Part shown: positions 1-7,406 of the stretch, piece by piece | Numbering within the stretch: position 1 is the stretch's first letter | Layout of the letters: the number at the start of each line of letters is the position of its first letter | Assembly (NCBI RefSeq): GCF_001685355.1 | Contig: NZ_CP016438.1 | Location: 8,246,001 to 8,310,000 of the forward strand | Source: Streptomyces lincolnensis | GTDB taxonomy: Bacteria > Actinomycetota > Actinomycetes > Streptomycetales > Streptomycetaceae | Length of the DNA: 64,000 bases | Direction of reading: 5' to 3' | Notes under the pieces: model-generated | The model's database searches: none | What the model was told of the DNA's origin: nothing | What the model saw: only the letters and a program-made list of their open reading frames with translations | Program-made: the position numbers and the translations under genes

Positions 1-886
1 CACGCGCGCGTGCGTCCTTGGAGAGGGTCACGGCCAGCATCTCCAGCACGATCCGCTGGACGTTGTTCTCCGGCTGCGCCTCCGTCAGGCCCAGGGAGTT
101 GACCTGGACGCCGTAGCGGAAGCGGCGCTGCTTGGGGTTCTCGATGCCGTACCGCTCACGCGTGATGCTGTCCCAGATGCGGCCGAACGCCCGCATCTTG
201 CACATCTCCTCGACGAAGCGGACACCCGCGTTCACGAAGAACGACAGGCGCGCCACGACATCGCCCATGCGCTCCTGCGGCACCTGGCCGGAGTCGCGCA
301 CGGCGTCGAGGACGGCGATCGCGGTGGACATCGCGTACGCGATCTCCTGGACCGGTGTGGCTCCCGCCTCCTGGAGGTGGTAGCTGCAGATGTTGATCGG
401 GTTCCACTTCGGGAGGTGGGAGACCGTGTACGCGATCATGTCCGTCGTCAGCCGGAGCGAGGGCCCCGGCGGGAAGACGTGCGTCCCCCGGGACAGGTAC
501 TCCTTGACGATGTCGTTCTGGGTCGTGCCCTGGAGCTGGGTGATGTCGGCGCCCTGCTCCTCGGCGACGACCTGGTAGAGCGCCAGCAGCCACATGGCGG
601 TGGCGTTGATGGTCATCGAGGTGTTCATCTGCTCCAGGGGGATGTCCTGGAACAGCCGGCGCATGTCACCGAGGTGCGCGATCGGCACGCCGACCCGGCC
701 GACCTCGCCGCGGGCGAGGACGTGGTCGGAGTCGTAGCCGGTCTGCGTCGGCAGGTCGAACGCCACCGACAGGCCGGTCTGGCCCTTGGCGAGGTTGCGC
801 CGGTACAGCTCGTTGGACGCCTCGGCCGTGGAGTGACCGGCGTAGGTCCGCATGAGCCACGGCCGGTCCTTCTGACGCTCAGTCAT
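1..886 (-). CDS. ecm: Ethylmalonyl-CoA mutase (MeaA/Ecm-type B12 enzyme), 3' end outside window
   Basis: The 295 visible residues match the N-terminal substrate-binding TIM-barrel of adenosylcobalamin-dependent acyl-CoA mutases. Visible landmarks are the TYAGHSTAEASN start region, a GLSVAFDLPTQ segment and NTSMTINATAMWLLALYQ near residues 95-115. The C-terminal cobalamin-binding domain (DxHxxG) lies beyond position 1, so the gene is cut by the window edge, not broken. The start is the ATG at 884-886. It begins only 9 bp after the ccr stop, so the two genes form one operon. In the ethylmalonyl-CoA pathway, Ccr makes (2S)-ethylmalonyl-CoA and this enzyme isomerises it to methylsuccinyl-CoA. Choosing Ecm over methylmalonyl-CoA mutase is an inference from the single-subunit start and the ccr linkage. 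Confidence 0.9.
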   Translation of the reverse strand, partial: MTERQKDRPWLMRTYAGHSTAEASNELYRRNLAKGQTGLSVAFDLPTQTGYDSDHVLARGEVGRVGVPIAHLGDMRRLFQDIPLEQMNTSMTINATAMWLLALYQVVAEEQGADITQLQGTTQNDIVKEYLSRGTHVFPPGPSLRLTTDMIAYTVSHLPKWNPINICSYHLQEAGATPVQEIAYAMSTAIAVLDAVRDSGQVPQERMGDVVARLSFFVNAGVRFVEEMCKMRAFGRIWDSITRERYGIENPKQRRFRYGVQVNSLGLTEAQPENNVQRIVLEMLAVTLSKDARAR

Positions 887-895
887 GGACGCCCC

Positions 896-2239
896 TCAGA
901 TGTTGCGGAAGCGGTTGATGGCGTCGATGTGCTGGGCGCGCTTCTCCGCGTCGCGCACACCGAGGCCCTCCTCGGGTGCCAGGCACAGCACGCCGACCTT
1001 GCCCTGGTGGAGGTTGCGGTGCACGTCGTAGGCGGCCTGCCCGGTCTCCTCCATGGAGTACACCTTGGACAGCGTCGGGTGGATCTTGCCCTTCGCGATG
1101 AGCCGGTTGGCCTCCCAGGCCTCGCGGTAGTTGGCGAAGTGCGAGCCGATGATCCGCTTCAGGGACATCCACAGGTAGCGGTTGTCGTACTCGTGGTTGT
1201 AGCCCGAGGTCGAGGCGCAGGTGACGATGGTGCCGCCCTTGCGGGTGACATAGACCGAGGCGCCGAAGGTCTCGCGACCCGGGTGCTCGAAGACGATGTC
1301 GACGTCCTCGCCGCCGGTGAGTTCGCGGATGCGCTTGCCGAAGCGCTTCCACTCGCGCGGGTCCTGGTGGTGTTCGTCCTTCCAGAACTTGTAGTCCTCG
1401 GCGGTGCGGTCGATGATCGCCTCGGCGCCCATCGCCCGGCAGATCTCCGCCTTCTGGGGACTGCTGACGACACAGATCGGGTTGGCGCCACCGGCCAGCG
1501 CGAACTGCGTGGCGTACGACCCGAGTCCGCCGCTCGCGCCCCAGATCAGGACGTTGTCGCCCTGCTTCATGCCGGCGCCGTTGCGGGAGACCAGCTGCCG
1601 GTAGGCGGTGGAGTTGACCAGCCCGGGCGCGGCCGCCTCCTCCCACGAGAGGTGATCGGGCTTCGGCATCAGCTGGTTGGACTTGACGAGCGCGATCTCG
1701 GCGAGCCCGCCGAAGTTGGTCTCGAAGCCCCAGATGCGCTGCTCGGGGTCGAGCATCGTGTCGTTGTGGCCGTCCGAGGACTCCAGCTCCACGGACAGGC
1801 AGTGCGCGACGACCTCGTCACCGGGCTGCCAGGCGTTGACGCCGGGACCGGTGCGCAGGACGACACCCGCGAGGTCGGAGCCGATGATGTGGTACGGCAG
1901 GTCGTGGCGCTTGGCCAGGTCGTTGGTGCGGCCGTAGCGCTCCAGGAACCCGAAGGTCGACAGCGGCTCGAAGATCGAGGTCCACACCGAGTTGTAGTTG
2001 ACCGAGGAGGCCATGACGGCCACCAGGGCCTCGCCGGGGCCGAGTTCCGGCACCGGCACGTCGTCGAGGTGGATCGACTTGCGGGGGTCCTTGTCGCGGG
2101 TGCTGAGCCCCGCGAACATCTCCGTCTCGTCCTTGTGCACGGTGATGGCACGGTACGACTCGGGGAGCGGCAGAGCGGCGAAGTCGGCCGAAGTCGATTC
2201 GGGCGACTGGATCGCGTCCAGGATGTCCTTCACGGTCAC
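896..2239 (-). CDS. ccr: Crotonyl-CoA carboxylase/reductase
   Basis: A 447-residue MDR-family enzyme that carboxylates and reduces crotonyl-CoA with NADPH and CO2 to ethylmalonyl-CoA, a key step of C2 assimilation and a source of polyketide extender units. The NADPH loop is GASGGLGS near 234-241. The CO2-binding residues known from Kitasatospora Ccr (Asn81, Phe170, Glu171, His365) correspond here to Asn81, Phe172, Glu173 and His367, all retained. The start is the GTG at 2237-2239, preceded by GGAGG at 7-nt spacing; this gives exactly the family's usual 447 residues. An in-frame open extension reaches 2479, but it lacks a ribosome site and runs through the operator region. The gene is followed at 9 bp by ecm. 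Confidence 0.96.
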   Translation of the reverse strand: MTVKDILDAIQSPESTSADFAALPLPESYRAITVHKDETEMFAGLSTRDKDPRKSIHLDDVPVPELGPGEALVAVMASSVNYNSVWTSIFEPLSTFGFLERYGRTNDLAKRHDLPYHIIGSDLAGVVLRTGPGVNAWQPGDEVVAHCLSVELESSDGHNDTMLDPEQRIWGFETNFGGLAEIALVKSNQLMPKPDHLSWEEAAAPGLVNSTAYRQLVSRNGAGMKQGDNVLIWGASGGLGSYATQFALAGGANPICVVSSPQKAEICRAMGAEAIIDRTAEDYKFWKDEHHQDPREWKRFGKRIRELTGGEDVDIVFEHPGRETFGASVYVTRKGGTIVTCASTSGYNHEYDNRYLWMSLKRIIGSHFANYREAWEANRLIAKGKIHPTLSKVYSMEETGQAAYDVHRNLHQGKVGVLCLAPEEGLGVRDAEKRAQHIDAINRFRNI

Positions 2240-2473
2240 GGTGTTGCCTCCGGCGGTGAGCGCCCTGAGGGAGGGGCGCCGATGGTTACGTCGGTGCTGC
2301 TGAGGGTGGGTGGAAAGTGCCGTCGGTTCGGCGGGTGGTGCTGTTCGGCAGCGCTTTGTGGCGCGGGAGGTTGCCTGTGACGCAGGCGTCCGGGCGCGCA
2401 GGCCATGAGCTTGCGGGGACAGCCGGCGTACGAAAGGTCGCTGCACGCCGGCCGCCCGGACTCTTTCAACGTA

Positions 2474-2618
2474 TGGCACCGCGTGTCACCGTGCAAGGCA
2501 CTCGGTGCCAGAAAGTTCGCTCAGGTGAAATCTTTACGTAACAGGTGAGCGATGATCGATCGTTCTGCGCCCTCACGCAGGCCGGAGACCGGCCACGACC
2601 GGATGGCACGGAGTGCCA
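2474..2618. promoter_or_regulatory. Three TGGCAC-N3-GTGCCA palindromes upstream of ccr
   Basis: The 400-bp space between the TetR gene and ccr (2240-2639) has no convincing gene. It carries three copies of a 15-bp palindrome. They lie at 2474-2488 (TGGCAC-CGC-GTGTCA, one mismatch), 2496-2510 (AGGCAC-TCG-GTGCCA, one mismatch) and 2604-2618 (TGGCAC-GGA-GTGCCA, perfect). The first two centres are 22 bp apart, about two helical turns, and the third is 108 bp further on. The last two copies are both followed by GA. They are likely binding sites for a dimeric regulator of ccr-ecm. The adjacent TetR protein is one candidate, although the palindrome at its own start has a different sequence. Confidence 0.6.
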
Positions 2619-2639
2619 GAGGCTTGGAGAATCGGTGGA

Positions 2640-3440
2640 TCAGGAACGCTCGTGCAGCGCCCGCTCGATGGTCCGCATGACCTCGTCCAGCGGAGTGTCC
2701 ACGCGTGCCACCGTCACCAGGACCTCGCCCTGGGTCGAGGCCGTGGCCGCGGCCGGCCTGGACGTGTTCGAACGGCCCGTCCCGAACGCCTTGCGGACGA
2801 TCGCGAACGCGTGGTCCAGCTGCGCCTCGACATCGCCCTGCCCGCCGGCCCGCAGCCAGCGCCTGAGGACGTGGTTGTGGGCGGTGACCACGGCGGACGC
2901 GGCGACCTCGGCCAGCAGCGGGTCGTCGTTGGCGTCGTCGTCGTGCGCGTGCTCGTCGAAGTGGCCCAGCAGATAGCGGGTGAACAGGCGCTCGTAGCGG
3001 GCCACCGACGCGATCTCCGCCTCGCGCAGGGTGGGTACCTCACGCGTGAGCGTGTAGCGGGCGACCGAGATCTCCGGCCGGGCCGCGTACATCCGCATGA
3101 CTTCCTTGATGCCCCGGCACACCGTGTCCAGCGGGTGCTCGTGCGCGGGGGCCGCGTTGAGGACCGCCTCGGCACGGATCAGCGTGTCGTCGTGGTCGGG
3201 GAAGATCGCCTCTTCCTTGGACCGGAAGTGCCGGAAGAAGGTGCGCCGGGCCACCCCGGCCGCGGCGGCGATCTCGTCGACGGTGGTCGCCTCGTACCCC
3301 TTGGTCGCGAACAGCTCCATCGCGGCGGCCGCGAGTTCCCGGCGCATCTTGAGCCGCTGCGCGGCCGCGCGACCGCCCGCGGCGCTTTCCGGGGCGTCGG
3401 GCGTAGCTGGTGTACGTGAGGACTTGGCGGGCTGGGACAT
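2640..3440 (-). CDS. TetR-family regulator next to ccr
   Basis: About 266 residues. The N-terminal helix-turn-helix (roughly residues 30-75) reads AAMELFATKGYEATTVDEIA then AGVARRTFFRHFRSKEEAIF, a standard TetR DNA-binding domain. The C-terminal ligand domain is family-specific, with an extended low-complexity tail after about residue 215. The position upstream of ccr-ecm suggests it controls the ethylmalonyl-CoA genes, possibly sensing an acyl-CoA; that is inference. The start is uncertain. ATG 3438-3440 has a poorly spaced AGGG, while an in-frame ATG at 3456-3458 would add six residues and sit directly against the 18-bp palindrome, possibly on a leaderless transcript. The gene is in the same orientation as ccr but 400 bp away with separate regulatory DNA. 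Confidence 0.85.
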   Translation of the reverse strand: MSQPAKSSRTPATPDAPESAAGGRAAAQRLKMRRELAAAAMELFATKGYEATTVDEIAAAAGVARRTFFRHFRSKEEAIFPDHDDTLIRAEAVLNAAPAHEHPLDTVCRGIKEVMRMYAARPEISVARYTLTREVPTLREAEIASVARYERLFTRYLLGHFDEHAHDDDANDDPLLAEVAASAVVTAHNHVLRRWLRAGGQGDVEAQLDHAFAIVRKAFGTGRSNTSRPAAATASTQGEVLVTVARVDTPLDEVMRTIERALHERS

Positions 3441-3459
3441 GCCCTGAACGTACTGCATG

Positions 3460-3477
3460 TGCGCAGCTTGCTGCGCA
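3460..3477. promoter_or_regulatory. 18-bp palindrome at TetR gene start (probable autoregulatory operator)
   Basis: TGCGCAGC-TT-GCTGCGCA is a perfect inverted repeat with 8-bp arms and a 2-bp spacer. It lies 2 bp upstream of the outermost ATG and 19 bp upstream of the second ATG of the TetR gene. Size and position fit TetR-family autorepression. The rest of 3478-3624, between it and the dehydrogenase stop, shows no gene. Confidence 0.6.
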
Positions 3478-3624
3478 TGTCCCCGGTTCTCCGGGCCCTC
3501 GGCGGGCGGGGGAGTGCCGTGCCGGGCGGCCGGGGGAGCGCCGGCCCGGGCGGGTGGCGAGAACCCGCCCGGATCCAGCAGCCCGCCCCAGCTCCCGCCG
3601 TCCGTGAACCAGTCGCCCGGCCGC

Positions 3625-5451
3625 TCAGCGCCGGGCATATTCGCGGAAGCCGCGGCCCGTCTTGCGGCCGAGGCAGCCCGCGGCCACCAGGTGCTCCAGG
3701 AGCGGGGCCGGTGCCAGGCCCGGGTCGCGGAACTCGCGGTGCAGGACCTTCTCGATGGCCAGGGAGACATCGAGCCCGACGACGTCCAGCAGCTCGAAGG
3801 GACCCATGGGGTAGCCGCCGCCCAGCTTCATCGCCGCGTCGATGTCGTCGAGGGACGCGTAGTGCTCCTGGACCATCTTGATCGCGTTGTTGAGGTAGGG
3901 GAACAGCAGCGCGTTCACGATGAAGCCGGCCCGGTCACCGCAGTCGACCGCGTGCTTCCTGACCTTGGCGCACACCTCGCGGACCGTCGCGTGGACGTCG
4001 TCGGCGGTCAGCACCGTACGGACGACCTCGACCAGCTTCATCGCGGGGGCCGGGTTGAAGAAGTGCATCCCGATCACGTCCCGCGGCCGCGAGGTGGCCC
4101 GGGCGAGGGCGATGACCGGCAGCGACGAGGTCGTGGTGGCCAGCACCGCGCCCGGCTTGCAGACCTTGTCCAGCGCCGCGAACAGTTGCCGCTTGACCTC
4201 CAGGTCCTCGGCGACGGCCTCCACGGCCAGGTCGACGTCGGCGAACGCGTCGTAGGAGCCCGCCGGGGTGATCCGGTCCAGGGTCTGGGCGGCGGCCTCC
4301 GCGGTCAGCCGCCCCTTGTCGACGGAGCGGGCGAGGGACTTGCCGATCCGGGCCTTGGCCGTCTGCGCCTTCTCCTCGCTGCGGGCGGCGAGCACCACCT
4401 CGTACCCGGCCTTGGCGAAGACCTCGGCGATGCCGGAGGCCATGGTGCCCGAGCCCGCGACACCGACCGAGCCGACCGGCCGGCCGGCGACGCCGGTGCC
4501 GTCCGCGACGGGGGTGAGGGCGTCCGGCACGACCGTCGCGCTGCCCGGCGCCTCGTAGGTGTAGAAGCCGCGGCCCGACTTGCGGCCGGTCAGGCCCGCC
4601 TCGCTGAGCTGCTTGAGGATGGGGGCGGGAGCGTGCAGCCGGTCGTGGGACTCGGCGTACATGGCCTCCAGGACCGTGCGCGCGGTGTCCACGCCGATCA
4701 GGTCGAGCAGCGCGAGCGGGCCCATCGGCAGCCCGCAGCCCAGCCGCATCGCGGCGTCGATGTCCTCGCGGGAGGCGTACTTCGCCTCGTACATCGCGGC
4801 CGCCTGGTTGAGGTAGCCGAACAGCAGCCCGTCGGCGACGAACCCGGGCCGGTCGCCGACCGCCACGGGCTCCTTGCCGAGCTCGACGGCGAGGTCGGTG
4901 ACCGCGGTGACCGCCTGCGGCGCGGTCAGCACCGAGGAGACGACCTCGACCAGCCGCATCGCCGGGGCCGGGTTGAAGAAGTGCAGTCCGAGCACGCGCT
5001 CCGGGTGGGCCGAGTCGGCGGCCAGCCGCGTGACGGACAGGGCGTTGGTACCGGTCGCCAGGATCGTCGTGGGGCGCACGATCCCGTCGAGCTCGCGGAA
5101 GATCTGCTGCTTGATCTCGTACGACTCCGGCGCCACCTCGATGACCAGGTCGGCCTCGGCCGCGGTCCGCAGATCGGTGGACGTGCTGATCCGGGCGAGC
5201 ACCTCGGCCCGCTCCTGCCCGGTCAGCCGGCCGCGCTCCACGGCACGGGCGGTCGCGGTCTCCAGGGCGGCGACGGACCGGGCGGTCGCGGCCTCGCTGA
5301 TGTCGACGCCGACGACCGTGCGGCCGGCCTTGGCGAGGACCTCGGCGATACCGGTGCCCATGGTGCCCAGACCGATGACGGCGACCGTCTTGATCGGGGA
5401 GGCCGTCGAGGAGGACGGGGAGGAGGAGGTGTCGGACAGGGGAGTGGCCAT
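3625..5451 (-). CDS. 3-hydroxyacyl-CoA (3-hydroxybutyryl-CoA) dehydrogenase, duplicated two-copy form
   Basis: 608 residues, about twice the usual length of about 285. It consists of two complete HCDH units in tandem. The first NAD fold starts at GLGTMGTGIAEVLAKAG (about residues 27-43) and the second at GSGTMASGIAEVFAKAGY (about 325-342). Each has the catalytic HFFNPAPAM(R/K)LVEVV block and its own C-terminal helical domain. The serine-rich substrate loop is TTTSSL in unit 2 but TGTNAL in unit 1, so the halves may differ in activity. It oxidises 3-hydroxyacyl-CoA to 3-ketoacyl-CoA in beta-oxidation or C4 metabolism, which fits the ccr neighbourhood. Start ATG 5449-5451 has GGAG upstream. Confidence 0.92.
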   Translation of the reverse strand: MATPLSDTSSSPSSSTASPIKTVAVIGLGTMGTGIAEVLAKAGRTVVGVDISEAATARSVAALETATARAVERGRLTGQERAEVLARISTSTDLRTAAEADLVIEVAPESYEIKQQIFRELDGIVRPTTILATGTNALSVTRLAADSAHPERVLGLHFFNPAPAMRLVEVVSSVLTAPQAVTAVTDLAVELGKEPVAVGDRPGFVADGLLFGYLNQAAAMYEAKYASREDIDAAMRLGCGLPMGPLALLDLIGVDTARTVLEAMYAESHDRLHAPAPILKQLSEAGLTGRKSGRGFYTYEAPGSATVVPDALTPVADGTGVAGRPVGSVGVAGSGTMASGIAEVFAKAGYEVVLAARSEEKAQTAKARIGKSLARSVDKGRLTAEAAAQTLDRITPAGSYDAFADVDLAVEAVAEDLEVKRQLFAALDKVCKPGAVLATTTSSLPVIALARATSRPRDVIGMHFFNPAPAMKLVEVVRTVLTADDVHATVREVCAKVRKHAVDCGDRAGFIVNALLFPYLNNAIKMVQEHYASLDDIDAAMKLGGGYPMGPFELLDVVGLDVSLAIEKVLHREFRDPGLAPAPLLEHLVAAGCLGRKTGRGFREYARR

Positions 5452-5639
5452 CGCGGAACTCCAGGAATGAGGTGACGACTGGGAACGCGACCCGGTACGC
5501 CGAGGGCGCACCGGGCGCGTGAGAGATGCGGGTGATGCCGGGCTGCGAGCGCACACGCCCGGTGCCGTCGTGGCGGGCGTGCACACGCCCGGAGTACGGC
5601 GGAAACCGACCGGCCCTGTCCCAAGCCGGGTCGTACATG

Positions 5640-5750
5640 CGGTACTTGAGGTACCGAACCGACTGCTCTCACAGTGGCTGCGTCACCAGGCCACCGTAAG
5701 GAGTTCCACGAGTGGGTAACTCGCTCATCCGAGCTTAACCGGTGGGTAAC
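5640..5750. promoter_or_regulatory. Palindrome plus paired GTGGGTAAC repeats in divergent promoter region
   Basis: The 368-bp space 5452-5819 between the dehydrogenase (-) and the HEAT gene (+) holds no gene. Visible signals are CGGTAC-TTGAG-GTACCG at 5640-5656 and two direct copies of GTGGGTAAC at 5712-5720 and 5742-5750, exactly 30 bp apart. The first copy sits inside the inverted repeat CGAGT-GGGTA-ACTCG (5709-5723) and the second inside the imperfect dyad TTAACCGGTGGGTAA. These look like operator sites for one or two transcription factors; which gene they control is not known. Confidence 0.45.
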
Positions 5751-5819
5751 GAGCGCGCCAGCCCTCGTTGTTTGTGATGTACGTCCCTCCAGCGCGACGA
5801 CCCCTCTAGGCTGCGTGCC

Positions 5820-6413
5820 ATGGACGAAGAGTTGCGATCACTCACGGAGCGTTTACGGCGGGAGGCGGGAACGGGCACATCCTCCGGGTATGACCGGCTC
5901 GCCACGACCGAGGACCTCGACGAGCTGGCCGGTGTGCTCATCGAGCCCGGACAGCCGCTGTGGGCCAGGGAACTGGCCGCGTTCCGGCTCGGGGTCGCCG
6001 GGGACCGCCGGGCCTTCGAGGCGCTCGTCCTGCTCCTGAACCACCGTGATCCACCGCGCTGTGCCTCCGCCGCCCACGCCCTGGCCCGGCTCGGCGACCC
6101 GCGCACCGCCCGCGCGGCCGCCGCCCTCGCCACCAACGAACTCCGTGTCGCCTACGCCCTGCACCCGGTCCGGCTCCTGGCCGAGCTGCGCGCCCCCGAG
6201 TCCGTCCCCGCGCTGATCACCACGCTGCGACGCCGGCTGCGTCCGCACGATCCGTACCGGCGGGTGGCGCTGGCGTGCGTGGAAGGACTGGGCACCCTGG
6301 CCGACGCCCGCGCCAGACCCGTACTGAACGACGCGCTCGCCCATCCGCCACTCGCCGAGGCGGCGGTGCGGGCACTGGCCCGCATCCCGAAGCAGCGGGG
6401 AGGGCCGCGGTGA
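5820..6413 (+). CDS. HEAT-repeat protein
   Basis: 197 residues made mostly of alpha-helical repeats of about 30 residues. Examples are ARELAAFRLGVAGDRRAFEA, ASAAHALARLGDPRTARAAA and a VALACVEGLGTLADARARPV unit. These have the alanine/leucine-rich paired-helix pattern of HEAT or PBS-lyase-like repeats, which act as protein-binding scaffolds. There are no catalytic motifs, signal peptide or membrane segments, so it is probably a cytoplasmic adaptor. The gene stands alone, divergent from the dehydrogenase. The start ATG 5820 lacks a strong ribosome site. No specific function can be assigned. Confidence 0.75.
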   Translation: MDEELRSLTERLRREAGTGTSSGYDRLATTEDLDELAGVLIEPGQPLWARELAAFRLGVAGDRRAFEALVLLLNHRDPPRCASAAHALARLGDPRTARAAAALATNELRVAYALHPVRLLAELRAPESVPALITTLRRRLRPHDPYRRVALACVEGLGTLADARARPVLNDALAHPPLAEAAVRALARIPKQRGGPR

Positions 6414-6429
6414 AGGCAGCGGTGAGGTG

Positions 6430-6954
6430 TCAGCCGGTCAGCTCCCGCACATACCGCACCTCGGGCACCGGCACGCCGTCCACCTCGAAGGGCTCCTCGG
6501 CGCCGTCGGCGCGGAAGCCGGCCCGTTCGTAGAAGGCGCGGGCGCGGGCGTTGCCCTTGAGGACCCATAGGTACATCCGCCGGTGCCGCGCGGCCGTGCA
6601 CAGCCGTAGGGACTCCTGGAGCAGGGCGTGCCCGACGCCGCCGCCGAACCGCTTCGGGTCCACGTACAGCGCGTACAACTCGGCGTCCTCGGTGGGTGGT
6701 TCATCGCTGCGGTACGGGCCGTGGCAGGCCCAGCCGAGGAGATGGCCGTCCCGCTCGGCGACGAGGTCCACCACGCTGCCGTCACCCCGGGCGAAACGGT
6801 CGCGCCGGTGTGCGGCGTCCGCGGGCACGCTGAGCGCGTCGAGGAACGACTGGGGCATGAGACCCCGGTAGGCGCTCTGCCAGCCCCGGACGCGGATCTC
6901 GGAGACCCGCTCGCACTCGGTGATCCTCATGTCCCGCACCACCACGTCGGTCAC
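6430..6954 (-). CDS. GNAT-family N-acetyltransferase
   Basis: 174 residues with the GNAT fold. The acetyl-CoA loop is the RFGGGVGHAL segment (about residues 101-110), followed by LRLCTAARHRRMYLWVLKGN and the ARAFYERAGFRADG helix typical of motif B. The substrate is unknown. The GTG start at 6952-6954 overlaps the RidA stop codon by 4 bp, so the two are translationally coupled. It converges on the HEAT gene with 16 bp between stops. Confidence 0.85.
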   Translation of the reverse strand: MTDVVVRDMRITECERVSEIRVRGWQSAYRGLMPQSFLDALSVPADAAHRRDRFARGDGSVVDLVAERDGHLLGWACHGPYRSDEPPTEDAELYALYVDPKRFGGGVGHALLQESLRLCTAARHRRMYLWVLKGNARARAFYERAGFRADGAEEPFEVDGVPVPEVRYVRELTG

Positions 6955-7349
6955 TCGCCCACCACCGCGAACGCCTCGATCTCCATCAGGAACTCGGGCC
7001 GGACCAGCGCGGCCACCTGGACGGCCGAGGAGGCCGGGAGGCGGTCGTCGGGTATGTGGGCGGCGCGGGCCTCGCGGACGGCGGGCAGGTGGGCCATGTC
7101 CGTGACGAAGTAGGTGAGTTTGACGACGTCGTCGAAGGTCGCCCCGGCGGCGGCCAGACAGCGGCGGAGGTTCTCGAAGACCCGGCGGGCCTGGGCGGCC
7201 GGGTCGCCCTCGCCGACGGGACGGCCGTCCTCGTCCAGCGCGAGCTGGCCGGAGATCGCGACGAAACGGCCGGTGCCCAGCACCACGTGGGTGTACTGGG
7301 CACCGGGGAAGACCCCGTCGGGGGCGGGAATCCTGGTCAGCTCACTCAT
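6951..7349 (-). CDS. RidA/YjgF-family protein
   Basis: 132 residues of the RidA family, trimeric enamine/imine deaminases that remove reactive intermediates of PLP enzymes. Family signatures seen are YTHVVLGTGRFVAISGQLAL near the N terminus, a QARRVFENLRRCLAAAGATF helix and the VVKLTYFVTDMA strand. The catalytic Arg of strict RidA members (usually within an IPxxRxA motif near the C terminus) is replaced by a VAALVRPEFLMEIEAFA context, which still carries an Arg. It is the first gene of a two-gene operon with the GNAT protein. The ATG at 7347-7349 was preferred over an in-frame TTG or GTG further upstream. Confidence 0.85.
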   Translation of the reverse strand: MSELTRIPAPDGVFPGAQYTHVVLGTGRFVAISGQLALDEDGRPVGEGDPAAQARRVFENLRRCLAAAGATFDDVVKLTYFVTDMAHLPAVREARAAHIPDDRLPASSAVQVAALVRPEFLMEIEAFAVVGE

Positions 7350-7406
7350 GCGTCCATGGTGGACCATGGCACCGACAACGCCCGTCCCCGACGGACCGTC
7401 ACACGC

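Noticed and set aside
377..2380. Very long open frame on the + strand opposite ecm and ccr
   Set aside because: It mirrors the codon pattern of the minus-strand genes, lacks any protein family signature and has no ribosome site; high-GC DNA routinely leaves the opposite strand open.
3457..5475. Long + strand open frame opposite the dehydrogenase
   Set aside because: The composition is Arg/Gly/His-rich without domains, as expected for an antisense shadow; the minus-strand HCDH motifs are unambiguous.
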